This document shows positions 50,728 through 59,586 of a stretch of DNA of 64,000 bases, one piece after another. Source of the DNA: Bacillus alkalisoli. GTDB lineage: Bacteria; Bacillota; Bacilli; Bacillales; Bacillaceae_I. The notes beneath the pieces were generated by a model. It worked only from the letters and a program-made list of their open reading frames with translations. It ran no database searches and was not told the origin of the DNA. The position numbers and the translations under genes are program-made. Where the stretch lies: NCBI RefSeq assembly GCF_002797415.1, contig NZ_KZ454944.1:1878665-1942664 (forward strand), given 5' to 3'. Positions within the stretch are counted from its first letter, which is position 1. Every line of letters begins with the position of its first letter.

Positions 50728-51207
50728 TTAATTGACTTGGTTCTTAAAAAAGTATCTATAGTAGATATGTGATATATAGTAAGATAACGACATTGTTATA
50801 AAGCTCCAGTACCACGTCCATTTTTTGTACTTAATTAGGGTAGTATACTTAACAGCGAATGCTTCGAAAAAGGTAATAATTGATGAGTTGAAAAAAATAT
50901 ATAGCAGTTTTATAACACTGTTCCTCTTTTCAGGATAATACAAATTAAATAATGTACATAACGCGGGATAAACAAAGTATTCGAAAGTAAAACTTGACTT
51001 AATGGTTTTCTTGAAAAAAAGACGAGTAGGATAGGAAATTAGATTTTTTTCAACTACTAGTAATCCAAATAGCCATGTAACTAATTGTTTAAACATAAAA
51101 GCTACTTGAGCTTCTCGAAATTTGTTCTTAGGAACAAATTTGATCAATAATAGTGCAGTAACTACACAAGCCGAAATTTCAATTGTTTTTTCTAACTTGT
51201 CGTTCAA
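50728..51207 (-). CDS. CBO0543 family membrane protein
   Basis: The TTG at 51207 after GAGAGGTGA gives 159 residues. Four to five TM segments; VTWLFGLLVVEKNLISYPTR, FTFEYFVYPALCTLFNLYYP and YKKWTWYWSFITMSLSYYIS are typical of the CBO0543 family, small membrane proteins of unknown role in spore-forming Firmicutes. Confidence 0.8.
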   Translation of the reverse strand: MNDKLEKTIEISACVVTALLLIKFVPKNKFREAQVAFMFKQLVTWLFGLLVVEKNLISYPTRLFFKKTIKSSFTFEYFVYPALCTLFNLYYPEKRNSVIKLLYIFFNSSIITFFEAFAVKYTTLIKYKKWTWYWSFITMSLSYYISHIYYRYFFKNQVN

Positions 51208-51435
51208 TAGAATCACCTCTCTGCATATAGGTTGGGTAATAATCTTATGTTTTATGTATTTTTTACACAGTACAAAAACACTATTCAAATGAAAATGTTA
51301 ATGCATAGAATAAATATGGACAATATAATGATAAACGTAGTATGTTCAATTGAATTTTCCTTTAAAGCAGAAAGAGCATTAACGAAAAATGCCAATACTC
51401 TGATTGTAATTAATGTTCTTCTTTAACTGTATTTG

Positions 51436-52203
51436 TCATTGTTTTAACCGACAATGAACAACCATAGAAATACTATCTTTTGTGAAGTCGTCTTTCTTCC
51501 ATGAACCATAAAGATGTAATAGTTCAAATCCAAGTATATCTAATAATCTTTGTAACTCCATTGGAAAAACGTAGCGAAGGGAAATTGAATCTCTTTTAGT
51601 ATGAATTAATTGCTTATTTTCCAAAATATCAGTATGTGTGACACAATATAAAATTTGGTTTTCATGATTGTACTTTTCATAGTGCTTTTCTTTTACAATT
51701 TGTTTGTCCTTATTAATATAGGACTCCTCATATTCTTCGTCCATTGATAATTCAGCTAAGATGAGATTTCGTGTATCAAAGATGAATTGCCCATTTGGTA
51801 ATAGATGTTTTTTTACTGATTGAAATAATGAATCTTGGCTCTCATTTGTTAAAAAATGTTGAAAAGAATTACCGGTCATAAAAATTAGAGGCGATTTATA
51901 AGGTAATTCCAATTGCGTACAATCTTGTTGCTCAAAAACAATTTTTACATGTTCTTCAGCTGCTTTTTGTTTGGCTCGACTTAACATACCATCATGTAAA
52001 TCTATACCTACCATATTAATCCCACTTTTAGCCATGGGGATTGTTAATCTACCTGTTCCGCATGCAAGCTCTATAACCCGTTGTTCCATACCATTTGCAT
52101 ACTCCATCATATACAGTAAATCTTCATGATAATTCCCATACATTTCATCGTATTTCTCAGGGTTTTCATATTTATCGAAATTGTTTTCAAAAATCTCTTT
52201 CAT
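51436..52203 (-). CDS. Class I SAM-dependent methyltransferase
   Basis: 255 residues. Motif I VIELACGTGRLTIPMAKSG, the acidic VGIDLHDGML loop, IVFEQQDCTQLELPYKSP and LIFMTGNSFQHFLTN are all standard for small-molecule methyltransferases. Substrate unknown. Monocistronic. Confidence 0.88.
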   Translation of the reverse strand: MKEIFENNFDKYENPEKYDEMYGNYHEDLLYMMEYANGMEQRVIELACGTGRLTIPMAKSGINMVGIDLHDGMLSRAKQKAAEEHVKIVFEQQDCTQLELPYKSPLIFMTGNSFQHFLTNESQDSLFQSVKKHLLPNGQFIFDTRNLILAELSMDEEYEESYINKDKQIVKEKHYEKYNHENQILYCVTHTDILENKQLIHTKRDSISLRYVFPMELQRLLDILGFELLHLYGSWKKDDFTKDSISMVVHCRLKQ

Positions 52204-52489
52204 ACAATTGCTCCTCCTTTAATAAAGAAGCAAAATAGTATTTTTGTTATTTTGCTTTACTTATTCTTTTAAGATTAAAGTTATTCAGTTTTCCCATTCG
52301 AATCAAAACCTTCAATGCAATAAAATAGTATATCATATTTTGACTATTCAGTAAGTGAAACACTTTTAAATATATATAATAGGAAGAAAACAGTAACAGA
52401 TGAGAATCGAATAACGTCCTCATGCAGCAGGGAACTTTTCTGAGATTCATTCGTATAAATAGAAGAAATAAAGTGAGAGGATGTTGACC

Positions 52490-53026
52490 ATGTTAAACTC
52501 AAAAAACCTTCGATTACGAAAAATGGACAAAGAAGATATTGAAAAATATCATTTATGGAGAAATGATATAGATGTTATGGCAACTACTAGTCTAGCCCTA
52601 GATGCTTATACCTTTGAAGAAACGAAAGAGTTTGTAGAGAAAGTTATACTAAATTCTAATTCGTCTAAGAGCTATATAATAGAAATGAAAGAGGATAACT
52701 TTATAATTGGTGTAACATCTCTTATTAATATCGATACAAAAAATAGAAATGCTGAGTGTATTATTGATATTGGAGAAAAGGAATACTGGGGCAAGGGGTA
52801 TGGGACAGAAGCTCTAAAGATATTACTTGATTATGCTTTCTTAGAATTAAATCTACATCGTGTTTCACTAAGGGTATTCTCTCTTAACGAAAGAGCTATA
52901 CATATTTATAAAAAACTTGGATTTGTGAAAGAAGGAGTAGTCCGAGAGAGCTTATATAGAAATGGTAAGTGGCATGACATTATTACTATGGGAATTCTTA
53001 AAAAGGAATATACGAGCGGGCAATAA
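52490..53026 (+). CDS. GNAT acetyltransferase (RimJ/RimL type)
   Basis: 178 residues; the ATG at 52490 follows GAGAGG by 9 bases. MLNSKNLRLRKMDKEDIEKY, the acetyl-CoA loop KEYWGKGYGTEALKI and NERAIHIYKKLGFVKEGVVR are typical. It is distinct from the GNAT at 13395. It lies inside the copy-1 segment of the segmental duplication but is missing in copy 2. Confidence 0.88.
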   Translation: MLNSKNLRLRKMDKEDIEKYHLWRNDIDVMATTSLALDAYTFEETKEFVEKVILNSNSSKSYIIEMKEDNFIIGVTSLINIDTKNRNAECIIDIGEKEYWGKGYGTEALKILLDYAFLELNLHRVSLRVFSLNERAIHIYKKLGFVKEGVVRESLYRNGKWHDIITMGILKKEYTSGQ

Positions 53027-53094
53027 TAAAATTATAATCTTCACCTTAATAACAATACATAATGACAAAACTAGGTAATGTGGAGAGTGAACAT

Positions 53095-53226
53095 ATGGCG
53101 TATTTCAAAACACTTAAAGAAATACAGCAGCTTCAATGGGAACTCTTTATTGATTATCTGTTTATACATTTAGTCATCATTGTATTAGGTTTAGGAATAG
53201 TCATTTTTGTGGTTTTTAAGAAATAG
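53095..53226 (+). CDS. Small TM protein, 43 aa, copy 1
   Basis: ATG after GTGGAGAG. MAYFKTLKEIQQLQWELFID leads into one TM segment (FIHLVIIVLGLGIVIFVVF) and ends KK. A close paralog lies at 58595-58726. The final base of its TAG stop is the first base of MITE E copy 3. Function unknown; conservation with the neighbouring kinase in both copies suggests a linked role. Confidence 0.7.
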   Translation: MAYFKTLKEIQQLQWELFIDYLFIHLVIIVLGLGIVIFVVFKK

Positions 53227-53500
53227 GCTATGTTAAAGCTTGTTGTTGTTTTTTGTCAGTCTAGCGGTTGATTTCCGCGCATATCGAAGACTCCTCGTAA
53301 ATGCTCCCGCATTTCCTTCGTGCGATGTATTGCTCCCGTAGCCTTCCTTGTCCTGCGGGAGAAGCGGGGAGCGGGAGACCCCGCAGGAGCGAATGCGACG
53401 AGGAGTAGGTTTTTTCACGCTAGTGAAAATAACCTTCCTTTTCAACGCCCGCGGAAAGCGAAGATATGTGCGGAAATCAACAGCGGTCTTTAACACAAAC
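53226..53500. mobile_element. MITE E, copy 3 (275 bp), inserted in a stop codon
   Basis: Starts GGCTATGTTAAAGC and ends CTTTAACACAAAC; 8-bp target duplication AAGAAATA (53218-53225, 53501-53508). The original TAA stop was split, and the G of the element now forms TAG. The interior is longer than in copies 1 and 2 and carries extra GC-rich inverted segments. A 121-codon frame inside is not a gene. Confidence 0.88.
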
Positions 53501-53598
53501 AAGAAATAAAAAACATTAAATCTGAACAATGAATTTTTCTTTTTATTATAATAGGCTTTGGGTTTTATTGCGGCTAATGCAGATAGGGGCTTATACAA

Positions 53599-54150
53599 AT
53601 GAGTATTAAACCAAAGATAATATCAATTGCAGCTTTTTCCGGTGGAGGAAAAACTACAATAACGAAAAAATTAGGATCGGTGTTACAAGATACACAAGCT
53701 TTGTTTTTTGATGATTATGATTTTAAACAGGCACCTGTTGACCTTATAAAGTGGGTGAATCAGGGAGCTGATTATAACCTTTGGAACTTAGATCCAATGA
53801 TAGGAGATATTGAATCGATAAAAGTCTCTAAAGAAGTACCATCCTACATAGTGCTAGACTATCCGTTTTCCTATATGAACGATAAAATGAAAAATTACAT
53901 TGACCTATCTATTTTTATTGACACACCTTTAGACGTAGCAATGGCCAGAAGAATACTTAGAGATCACACAAATAGCCAAATTAGCGAAATACATAGCGAT
54001 CTACATTTTTATTTACAATTTGGAAGAACTGCATATCTAGAAATGGAGGACAAAATAAAACCTAATGCAGATATAGTTATTGACGGAACATTACCTCCAG
54101 ATCGCATTGTGGAACTTATCAACAAAGAAATAAGAGATAGAGTTTTTTGA
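53599..54150 (+). CDS. P-loop kinase (uridine-kinase-like), copy 1
   Basis: 183 residues. Walker A AFSGGGKTTITKKL at residues about 12-25, an acidic DDYDF segment, IVLDYPFSYM (Walker B-like strand) and the lid-like DVAMARRILRDHT. Resembles uridine or pantothenate kinase-like small P-loop kinases. The substrate is unknown. A copy lies at 58784-59335 and the small TM gene precedes both. Confidence 0.8.
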   Translation: MSIKPKIISIAAFSGGGKTTITKKLGSVLQDTQALFFDDYDFKQAPVDLIKWVNQGADYNLWNLDPMIGDIESIKVSKEVPSYIVLDYPFSYMNDKMKNYIDLSIFIDTPLDVAMARRILRDHTNSQISEIHSDLHFYLQFGRTAYLEMEDKIKPNADIVIDGTLPPDRIVELINKEIRDRVF

Positions 54151-54168
54151 AGCAAAAGAGGAAATAGT

Positions 54169-54470
54169 TTGACATCAAATAAAAGTTTGAAGGTTTGTGA
54201 AAAAGGACATTAGTTTTACAAAAGTAGCGATTGTCCAAGTTGTCCTACCTGTGATAAAGAGAGTCAACCGAATAGCGGCTTCCTCTCGAGCTTAGTTCAC
54301 CTGCGAGAAATGCATTGGTTCACGAAGGAATTGACACTTTACAAGAACTATCCAACTATACGGAAAAAGAAATATTAAAAATACATGGTATTGGGCCAGC
54401 TTCCTTACCTGTGTTAAGAACCTCCTTAGAAGAAGAGGGTTTAGCTTTTAAAGAAAAAAAAAAATTGTGA
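54169..54470 (+). pseudogene. Zinc-ribbon plus helix-hairpin-helix protein, broken
   Basis: From a TTG at 54169 the frame reads MTSNKSLKVCEKGH, then TAG, then FYKSSDCPSCPTCDKESQPN (a zinc ribbon). A one-base deletion near 54290 moves the continuation (SSPARNALVHEGIDTLQELS; TEKEILKIHGIGP, a helix-hairpin-helix like the RNA polymerase alpha C-terminal domain) to another frame ending at 54470. Two lesions mark a pseudogene. A 39-bp piece of a second copy is at 58299-58337. Confidence 0.75.
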
Positions 54471-54490
54471 AGTACTTTACATAATTACCG

Positions 54491-54520
54491 AGCATTCCAT
54501 CAATAAGGAATGCTTTTTTG
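54491..54520 (+). terminator. Terminator
   Basis: AGCATTCC-ATCAATAA-GGAATGCT followed by TTTTTGT, just after the broken HhH gene. Confidence 0.8.
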
Positions 54521-54594
54521 TATGTATATAATAGGAAGTAGAAGTATTTCACTTGAATGTACATATTTATAACATTACTTTCCCAATGTATATT

Positions 54595-54655
54595 AGTCAT
54601 TATTCGTTTTTCGTATAGTAGTAAAACATTATGAAAAGACTCATTTAAAAAAATT
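54595..54655 (-). repeat. Repeat F, copy 4 (partial, inverted)
   Basis: GTCATTATTCGTTTTTCGTA and ACATTATGAAAAGACTCATT match the reverse complement of the left part of copy 1. Confidence 0.6.
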
Positions 54656-54796
54656 ATAAAATAAATCAAAAAAAGTTGATAAATAATACTTGTAATTTGC
54701 AACTTAAAATGGTATAAATTAGTTAATAAATCAAAAACATTTGATTAATAGCGTAAATAAAAACTTGAAAGCTACAATTAAAAGGAGATGTTCGTT

Positions 54797-55924
54797 ATGT
54801 TAGATTTAATTATTATTGGTTCGGGTCCATTTGGTATTTCTTTAGGTGCTCATGCAGTGGCAAACAATCTTACTTATAAATTATTTGGTTATCCGATGGA
54901 ATTTTGGAAAAATAAAATGCCGCAGGATATGTTCATCAGAACTCCACATGAGTTTGTGAGTTTTTCTGATCAAAGAGATGAATTAACAATTCAGCAATTT
55001 TCAGAAGAAACTGGAACTGAATTAATGACTCCACTTCCAAGACCAATCTTTGTAGATTATGCAAACTGGTTTGCAAAAAGGGCAGGAGTTGAATTTACAC
55101 CGGAACTTATTACACAGGTTGATTATACAGACGGTAGATTTACAGTTATTTCGGAAACAGGTGATACGTACACAGCAAAAAATGTTATTGTCGCTACTGG
55201 GGTTGAACATTACAAATATCTTCCAAACTTCTTAAAAGAGCTTCCTTCTCAGTTTGTATCCCATACTTCTGGATATACTAGCTTTTCAGAGTTTAAGGGC
55301 AAAAAGGTAGTAGTGCTTGGCAGTGGCCAAAGTGCATGGGAAGCTGCTGGTTTATTGTATCGTGAAGGTGCTGAAGTTGAATTGGTATATCGTAAAGAAG
55401 GGCCAAACTATGCAGGAAGTCGAGAAAATGAAATTGCTCTTCGTGATGTTGGCGATATCTTTTACAACCTTCCTCTAGAAGAGAAGAAGCCAGGTTGGGG
55501 ACAATCACAAGGAAGTGTCGCTCATTTTCTAAAACCATATGTGGAAGGGTTGGTTCCTCAAAATGCCAATAGTGTAATTGAAAAGATCGAACAGGTTAAC
55601 GATGAGGAAGCTCGCCTTTTGCTTTCTGATGGAACAGAAAAAATAGTGAATCATATTATTGCAGCTACTGGTTTTCATATTAATGTAGATAAGGTTCCTT
55701 TCTTTAATCAAGAAATCTTAACTTTATTAGATCGTGAAAATGGATTTGCTCAGTTTCCAAAGCTAAATGAATCGTTTGAATCTAGTTTACCGGGCTTATA
55801 TTTTGCTGGTCCTTTATCGTCACATAGTCATGGACCAACCTTTAGATTTATTCTGGGACTAAGAAAAACGGCAAATTCCATTATTCCATCGATTGTTCGT
55901 CAGCTTGAAAAAGTAAAGATATAA
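54797..55924 (+). CDS. FAD/NAD(P)-dependent oxidoreductase (monooxygenase-like)
   Basis: 375 residues; the ATG at 54797 follows AAGGAG by 9 bases. FAD loop DLIIIGSGPFGISLGAHA at the N-terminus, NAD(P) loop KKVVVLGSGQSAWEAAGLL in the middle, and the ATG-type ATGVEHY and ATGFHIN segments. It belongs to the SidA/flavin monooxygenase-like group. It is followed after 19 bases by a MarR gene, so probably operonic; the substrate is unknown but may be a xenobiotic given the neighbours. Confidence 0.82.
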   Translation: MLDLIIIGSGPFGISLGAHAVANNLTYKLFGYPMEFWKNKMPQDMFIRTPHEFVSFSDQRDELTIQQFSEETGTELMTPLPRPIFVDYANWFAKRAGVEFTPELITQVDYTDGRFTVISETGDTYTAKNVIVATGVEHYKYLPNFLKELPSQFVSHTSGYTSFSEFKGKKVVVLGSGQSAWEAAGLLYREGAEVELVYRKEGPNYAGSRENEIALRDVGDIFYNLPLEEKKPGWGQSQGSVAHFLKPYVEGLVPQNANSVIEKIEQVNDEEARLLLSDGTEKIVNHIIAATGFHINVDKVPFFNQEILTLLDRENGFAQFPKLNESFESSLPGLYFAGPLSSHSHGPTFRFILGLRKTANSIIPSIVRQLEKVKI

Positions 55925-55943
55925 CTTTATAGGAAGTGAGAGA

Positions 55944-56387
55944 ATGAGAGAGTATTTTCAGACTATAACTCGTCGTTTTGGTCTACTCAATAAGACTTGT
56001 TGCACGGTAGATGGTATAGACGTATCTGTTATTCAAAGTCATACCTTATATGAAATTGAAAAGAATACAAATCCTTCTATACAACAAGTGGCCGATTTAC
56101 TAGGTATAGATATTACTACTTTTAGTAGGCAAGTCCAAACCTTAGTTAAAATGAAACTAATTGAAAAAGTATCATCACCTGAGGATAAAAGAGTTACGCT
56201 TCTAGTCCTATCTGAATTAGGGAAGAAAGTAGCTCTGGTTATTGATCAACAAGTAAATAATGATTTAAAAGTGATATTTAGTCAGCTGAATCCATTTGAA
56301 CAAGAAACCGTAGAACGTTCTATAAAACTATTGGCTAAGGCAATGATTCATACGAATCTAGGTGAGTGTAATGATGAAAAGTGCTAA
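55944..56387 (+). CDS. MarR family regulator with N-terminal Cys pair
   Basis: 147 residues. Winged helix QVADLLGIDITTFSRQVQTL followed by the wing SSPEDKRVTLLVLSELG. The N-terminus contains NKTCCTVDGID, and the C-terminus has CNDEKC; clustered cysteines suggest thiol or metalloid sensing. It overlaps the next gene by 17 bases, indicating coupled expression. Confidence 0.85.
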   Translation: MREYFQTITRRFGLLNKTCCTVDGIDVSVIQSHTLYEIEKNTNPSIQQVADLLGIDITTFSRQVQTLVKMKLIEKVSSPEDKRVTLLVLSELGKKVALVIDQQVNNDLKVIFSQLNPFEQETVERSIKLLAKAMIHTNLGECNDEKC

Positions 56388-56898
56388 TCAACTTATTGAT
56401 ATCGTGAAGGATGTTACAATTCGGGAATCAAAACAAGAGGATATCGAGGCAATACTAAGGATATATAATCAAGGGATTGAAGACAGAATTGCTACTCTAG
56501 AAACTGTTCTTAAAGATACGGAATACATGAGAGAATGGTATAAGATGCACCAAGATCGTTATCAAGTGATTGTTGCTGAGAACAAAGAGCAAGTAGTTGG
56601 TTGGGCATCATTAAATATCTATAATTCCCGGTGTGCTTATGATGGCGTAGCTGATTTGTCTATCTATATCGAAAGAGAATCTAGAGGTAAAGGAATGGGT
56701 GGAAAGCTTATTGATAAGATTGAGGTCATTGCCCGAAGGAATAATTTTCATAAAATAATCCTATCAACCTTTCATTTTAATCAACTGGGTCAAACACTGT
56801 ATAGAAAAAAAGGATACAGAGAAGTGGGGATATTTAGAAATCAAGGAATTCTAGATGGACAATTTGTTGACGTGATGGCTATGGAAAAGCTTTTATAA
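56371..56898 (+). CDS. ArsN1-like GNAT (arsinothricin/phosphinothricin acetyltransferase family)
   Basis: 175 residues; ATG 56371 after AGGTGA, inside the end of the MarR gene. RIYNQGIEDRIATLET, VVGWASLNIYNSRCAYDGVA, the loop ERESRGKGMGGKLID, and RNQGILDGQFVDVMAMEKLL are hallmarks of ArsN1 and PPT N-acetyltransferases. These acetylate the amine of the glutamate analogues arsinothricin and phosphinothricin, giving resistance. The Cys-containing MarR regulator next to it fits a metalloid-linked operon. Confidence 0.82.
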   Translation: MMKSANQLIDIVKDVTIRESKQEDIEAILRIYNQGIEDRIATLETVLKDTEYMREWYKMHQDRYQVIVAENKEQVVGWASLNIYNSRCAYDGVADLSIYIERESRGKGMGGKLIDKIEVIARRNNFHKIILSTFHFNQLGQTLYRKKGYREVGIFRNQGILDGQFVDVMAMEKLL

Positions 56899-56944
56899 TG
56901 TAAAAAAGAGTGAGAATATAAATAACCTGTAGTTAAAAAGTCAA

Positions 56945-56978
56945 AGACTGGTCAAACTTCGTTGCCGGTCTTTTTTTA
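56945..56978 (+). terminator. Terminator after acetyltransferase
   Basis: AGACTGG...CCGGTCT with a 7-T run. It separates the three-gene group from the MFS gene, although readthrough is possible. Confidence 0.7.
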
Positions 56979-57010
56979 CTTTCAAGTCTAATGAAAAGGA
57001 AATATAGTTA

Positions 57011-58252
57011 ATGGAAAAAAATAAGAAAACGTCGATTGTTGCCTTGGCCTTGATAACTGCTGTTTGCTTAATCGGTGACTCCATGCTCTATATTGTTCTT
57101 CCCATTCATTGGAAAGAAGCTGGATTAAGCTCGTTAATAGAAGTGGGAATATTACTTTCCATCAATCGCTTTGTTAGGTTACCACTTAATCCTTTAATAG
57201 GCTTTATCTATACGAGAATAAACTTACGTAATGGAATACTACTAGCTGTTTTACTTGCAGGAATAACAACGGTTGGCTATGGACTAGTTAACAACTTTAG
57301 TCTTTGGCTTATTCTTCGTTCGGTATGGGGGATTGCGTGGTCACTATTTAAATTGGGGGCTTTCTTATTAATTCTTCAACTAACTTCAGACTCAAATCGT
57401 GGCCATTTTGTGGGCACATACAACGGATTATATCGAATAGGAAGTTTGGTTGGTATGTTAGTAGGAGGGGTGCTCGCAGACATATATGGGATAAAGATAA
57501 TTAGTATTTTAGTAGGTTTACTATCATTCATGTCTATCCCATTTATCTATAAATTTATACCTAAAGCGATAGAGAGGGAGGAAAATAAGCACCAAAGGAT
57601 TTCAATTAGACATTATTTGCACATCTTTTCCAATGCAAAATTAATTTGGATCGTTGTCACTGCGTTTTTTTCTATTATGATTTTAGATGGAATGTTAAAT
57701 GCAACACTTAGCCATATCATAAATATTAACTTCAATAATGAATATAACATGTTCGGCATTGTTCTTGGAGCAGCATCATTAGCAGGATTGTTACAAGCTA
57801 TTAGATGGGGAATATTCCCTTTCATTTCACCCTTACTTGGTGGAGTATTAGATCGAACAAATCGTAAAGGCTACATGTTGAGTTTCTTCTTGGTTATTGC
57901 TTCGATAGCGTTATTGATCATACCGTTGCAGGTACCATTCATTATTTGGGTACCAATATTATTAGTTCATCTATTAGTCACATCTAGTGTTACAACAATC
58001 TTGGACACCATAGTTACGGAAATAGCAACGTTGGAAAAGAATAAAGTCCTAATTATGACTGTTTATACAGTTGTTGTTGATTTAGGAGCTGCGTTTGGAC
58101 CGATCCTTGGATATACATTGGAAGGGAAAATTGGATTAACAAACTTATTTTGGCTTGGCTCAGTTATTTGTTTTCTATTAACGCTTAAGTGGCTGATACC
58201 TGAAAAGGGTATTACCAAAGAGATAAAAATAGAAACATCGTCACAAAATTAA
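57011..58252 (+). CDS. MFS efflux transporter
   Basis: 413 residues, 12 TM segments. The LPIHWKEAGLSSLIEVGILL start, SVWGIAWSLFKLGAFLLILQ and GTYNGLYRIGSLVGMLVGGV (TM5 motif C-like region) are typical of drug-efflux MFS proteins. There is no strong ribosome site (AAAGGAAA). Located after the FAD/MarR/ArsN1 group, it may export the compound or its acetylated form. Confidence 0.85.
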   Translation: MEKNKKTSIVALALITAVCLIGDSMLYIVLPIHWKEAGLSSLIEVGILLSINRFVRLPLNPLIGFIYTRINLRNGILLAVLLAGITTVGYGLVNNFSLWLILRSVWGIAWSLFKLGAFLLILQLTSDSNRGHFVGTYNGLYRIGSLVGMLVGGVLADIYGIKIISILVGLLSFMSIPFIYKFIPKAIEREENKHQRISIRHYLHIFSNAKLIWIVVTAFFSIMILDGMLNATLSHIININFNNEYNMFGIVLGAASLAGLLQAIRWGIFPFISPLLGGVLDRTNRKGYMLSFFLVIASIALLIIPLQVPFIIWVPILLVHLLVTSSVTTILDTIVTEIATLEKNKVLIMTVYTVVVDLGAAFGPILGYTLEGKIGLTNLFWLGSVICFLLTLKWLIPEKGITKEIKIETSSQN

Positions 58253-58298
58253 TCAACCTATCTCGAGGAAAGCTAAGATATGTGAGGAGATCAACAAC

Positions 58299-58337
58299 GT
58301 GTAAAAGTATACGGAAAAAGAAATAATAAAAATTCAT
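58299..58337 (+). pseudogene. Remnant of the HhH gene, copy 2
   Basis: YTEKEIIKIHGM is encoded here, matching YTEKEILKIHGI of the broken gene at 54169-54470. Only about 13 codons remain. Confidence 0.6.
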
Positions 58338-58342
58338 GGAAT

Positions 58343-58397
58343 GCAAAGGGACGATTCTACTGATTCAGAAGCAAGAGAACAGTTCCCGTGCATCCAT
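58343..58397. repeat. REP-like palindrome D, copy 3
   Basis: AAAGGGACGATTCTACTG, TTCAGAAGCAAGAGAACAG, TTCCCGTGCATCC. Diverged from copies 1 and 2. Confidence 0.6.
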
Positions 58398-58594
58398 CTA
58401 TCTTGTCTGTCGTTTCAATAGAAAAAAAGCTTAAATAGTTGAGGGAACTTTTTCGGAGTTTATTCGTACAAATAACAGAAACAGGGTGAGAGGATGTTTA
58501 CTACTAAAAGTAATATACTAGGGTGAATCATTTTTATGTTCAACTTAATAACGATAAGTATAGACATTAACTAGGTAAAGTGGAGAGTGAACAA

Positions 58595-58726
58595 ATGGGT
58601 TATTTTGAAAGACTTAAAGAAATACAGAAGCTTCAATGGGAATTTTTTATTGATTATTGGTTTATACATTTAGGCATCATTTTACTGGGGTTAGGGTTCG
58701 TTATCTTTTGGGTTGTTAAGAAATAG
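58595..58726 (+). CDS. Small TM protein, 43 aa, copy 2
   Basis: ATG after GTGGAGAG. MGYFERLKEIQKLQWEFFID followed by one TM segment (FIHLGIILLGLGFVIFWVV). A paralog of 53095-53226, without the MITE in its stop codon. Confidence 0.7.
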   Translation: MGYFERLKEIQKLQWEFFIDYWFIHLGIILLGLGFVIFWVVKK

Positions 58727-58783
58727 AAAACGTAAATCCTTAACAGCTGTGACATTTAATTATGAAGATAGGGGCTTTTACGA

Positions 58784-59335
58784 ATTAGTATTAAACCAAA
58801 AATTATTTCCATTTCGGCTTTTTCTGGTGGAGGAAAAACTACAATAACTAAAAAATTGAATTCCATGTTACAAGAAACACAAGCATTGTTTTTTGATGAT
58901 TATGAATTTGAACAGGCACCTGATGACCTTATACAGTGGGTGAATCAGGGAGCAAATTACAACCTTTGGAACTTAGATCCAATAATATCAGATATTGAAT
59001 CGTTAAAAGTCTCTAAAGAAGTACCTTCCTACATATTGCTGGATTATCCGTTTTCCTATATGAACGATAAAATGAAAAATCACATTGACCTATCTATTTT
59101 TATCGACACTCCTTTAGATGTAGCAATGGCCAGAAGAATACTTAGAGATCACACAGATAGCCAAATTAGCGAAGTCCATAACGATTTACATTTTTATTTG
59201 CAATATGGAAGAACAGCATATCTAGAAATGGAGTACAAAATAAAACCTAATGCAGATACAGTTATTGACGGAACATTACCTACAGGTCGAATTGTTGAAC
59301 TTATCATCAAAGAAATAAGAGATAGAGGTTTATAA
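58784..59335 (+). CDS. P-loop kinase, copy 2, start codon changed to ATT
   Basis: The frame homologous to 53599-54150 has exactly the same length (183 residues), but the position of its ATG is ATT (58784). The Walker A AFSGGGKTTITKKL is intact. The next in-frame ATG at 58856 would remove it. Translation from ATT is possible but inefficient, so this is either a silenced copy or a low-expressed paralog. Substitutions along the rest are mostly conservative. Confidence 0.65.
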   Translation: MSIKPKIISISAFSGGGKTTITKKLNSMLQETQALFFDDYEFEQAPDDLIQWVNQGANYNLWNLDPIISDIESLKVSKEVPSYILLDYPFSYMNDKMKNHIDLSIFIDTPLDVAMARRILRDHTDSQISEVHNDLHFYLQYGRTAYLEMEYKIKPNADTVIDGTLPTGRIVELIIKEIRDRGL

Positions 59336-59476
59336 TGTTTTCAGCATCCATCGCTATCCTTGAAAAAAGATTGCAACTGAAAAAGTGAACTTATCCGTTT
59401 CGTTTATAACATAAATTTTTGCTGCAAGTTGTGTTAGCTTGGAGTGCTAATGCCGTATGGGATATTGTTTATAAGT

Positions 59477-59515
59477 AAAAAAGACATTGTTTGGTATTCC
59501 AAGCAATGTCTTTTT
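59477..59515. terminator. Terminator hairpin
   Basis: AAAAAAGACATTG / CAATGTCTTTTT, with A- and T-runs on either side, so it can act in both directions. Confidence 0.75.
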
Positions 59516-59586
59516 GGCTGTGGAAAAAAACTATATTAATCAAAACTGATCGAGAGTGTAACTTTTTTTATTTTTGAAAAAATAGT

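Larger units (their letters stand above)
58253..58594. other. 342-bp gap of repeat remnants
   Basis: It holds an eroded end of MITE E (GAAAGCTAAGATATGTG, 58270), the 39-bp HhH gene remnant, REP palindrome D copy 3, and sequence homologous to 52425-52480 and 53028-53094 that flank the small TM gene. The GNAT gene present in copy 1 is absent. Confidence 0.7.

Noticed and set aside
51232-51426. 64-codon frame, + strand, upstream of the CBO0543 gene
   Set aside because: No ribosome site, no recognisable domain, overlaps the promoter side of a better-supported gene on the other strand.
52247-52450. 67-codon frame, - strand
   Set aside because: Upstream flank of the GNAT and part of the segmental duplication; the frame is not kept in copy 2.
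53233-53598. 121-codon frame, - strand
   Set aside because: It covers MITE E copy 3 and the flank of the kinase gene; similar arginine/serine-rich frames arise in every copy of this element.
54448-54702. 84-codon frame, - strand
   Set aside because: AT-rich sequence over a terminator and repeat F copy 4; phenylalanine/tyrosine-rich translation without a ribosome site.
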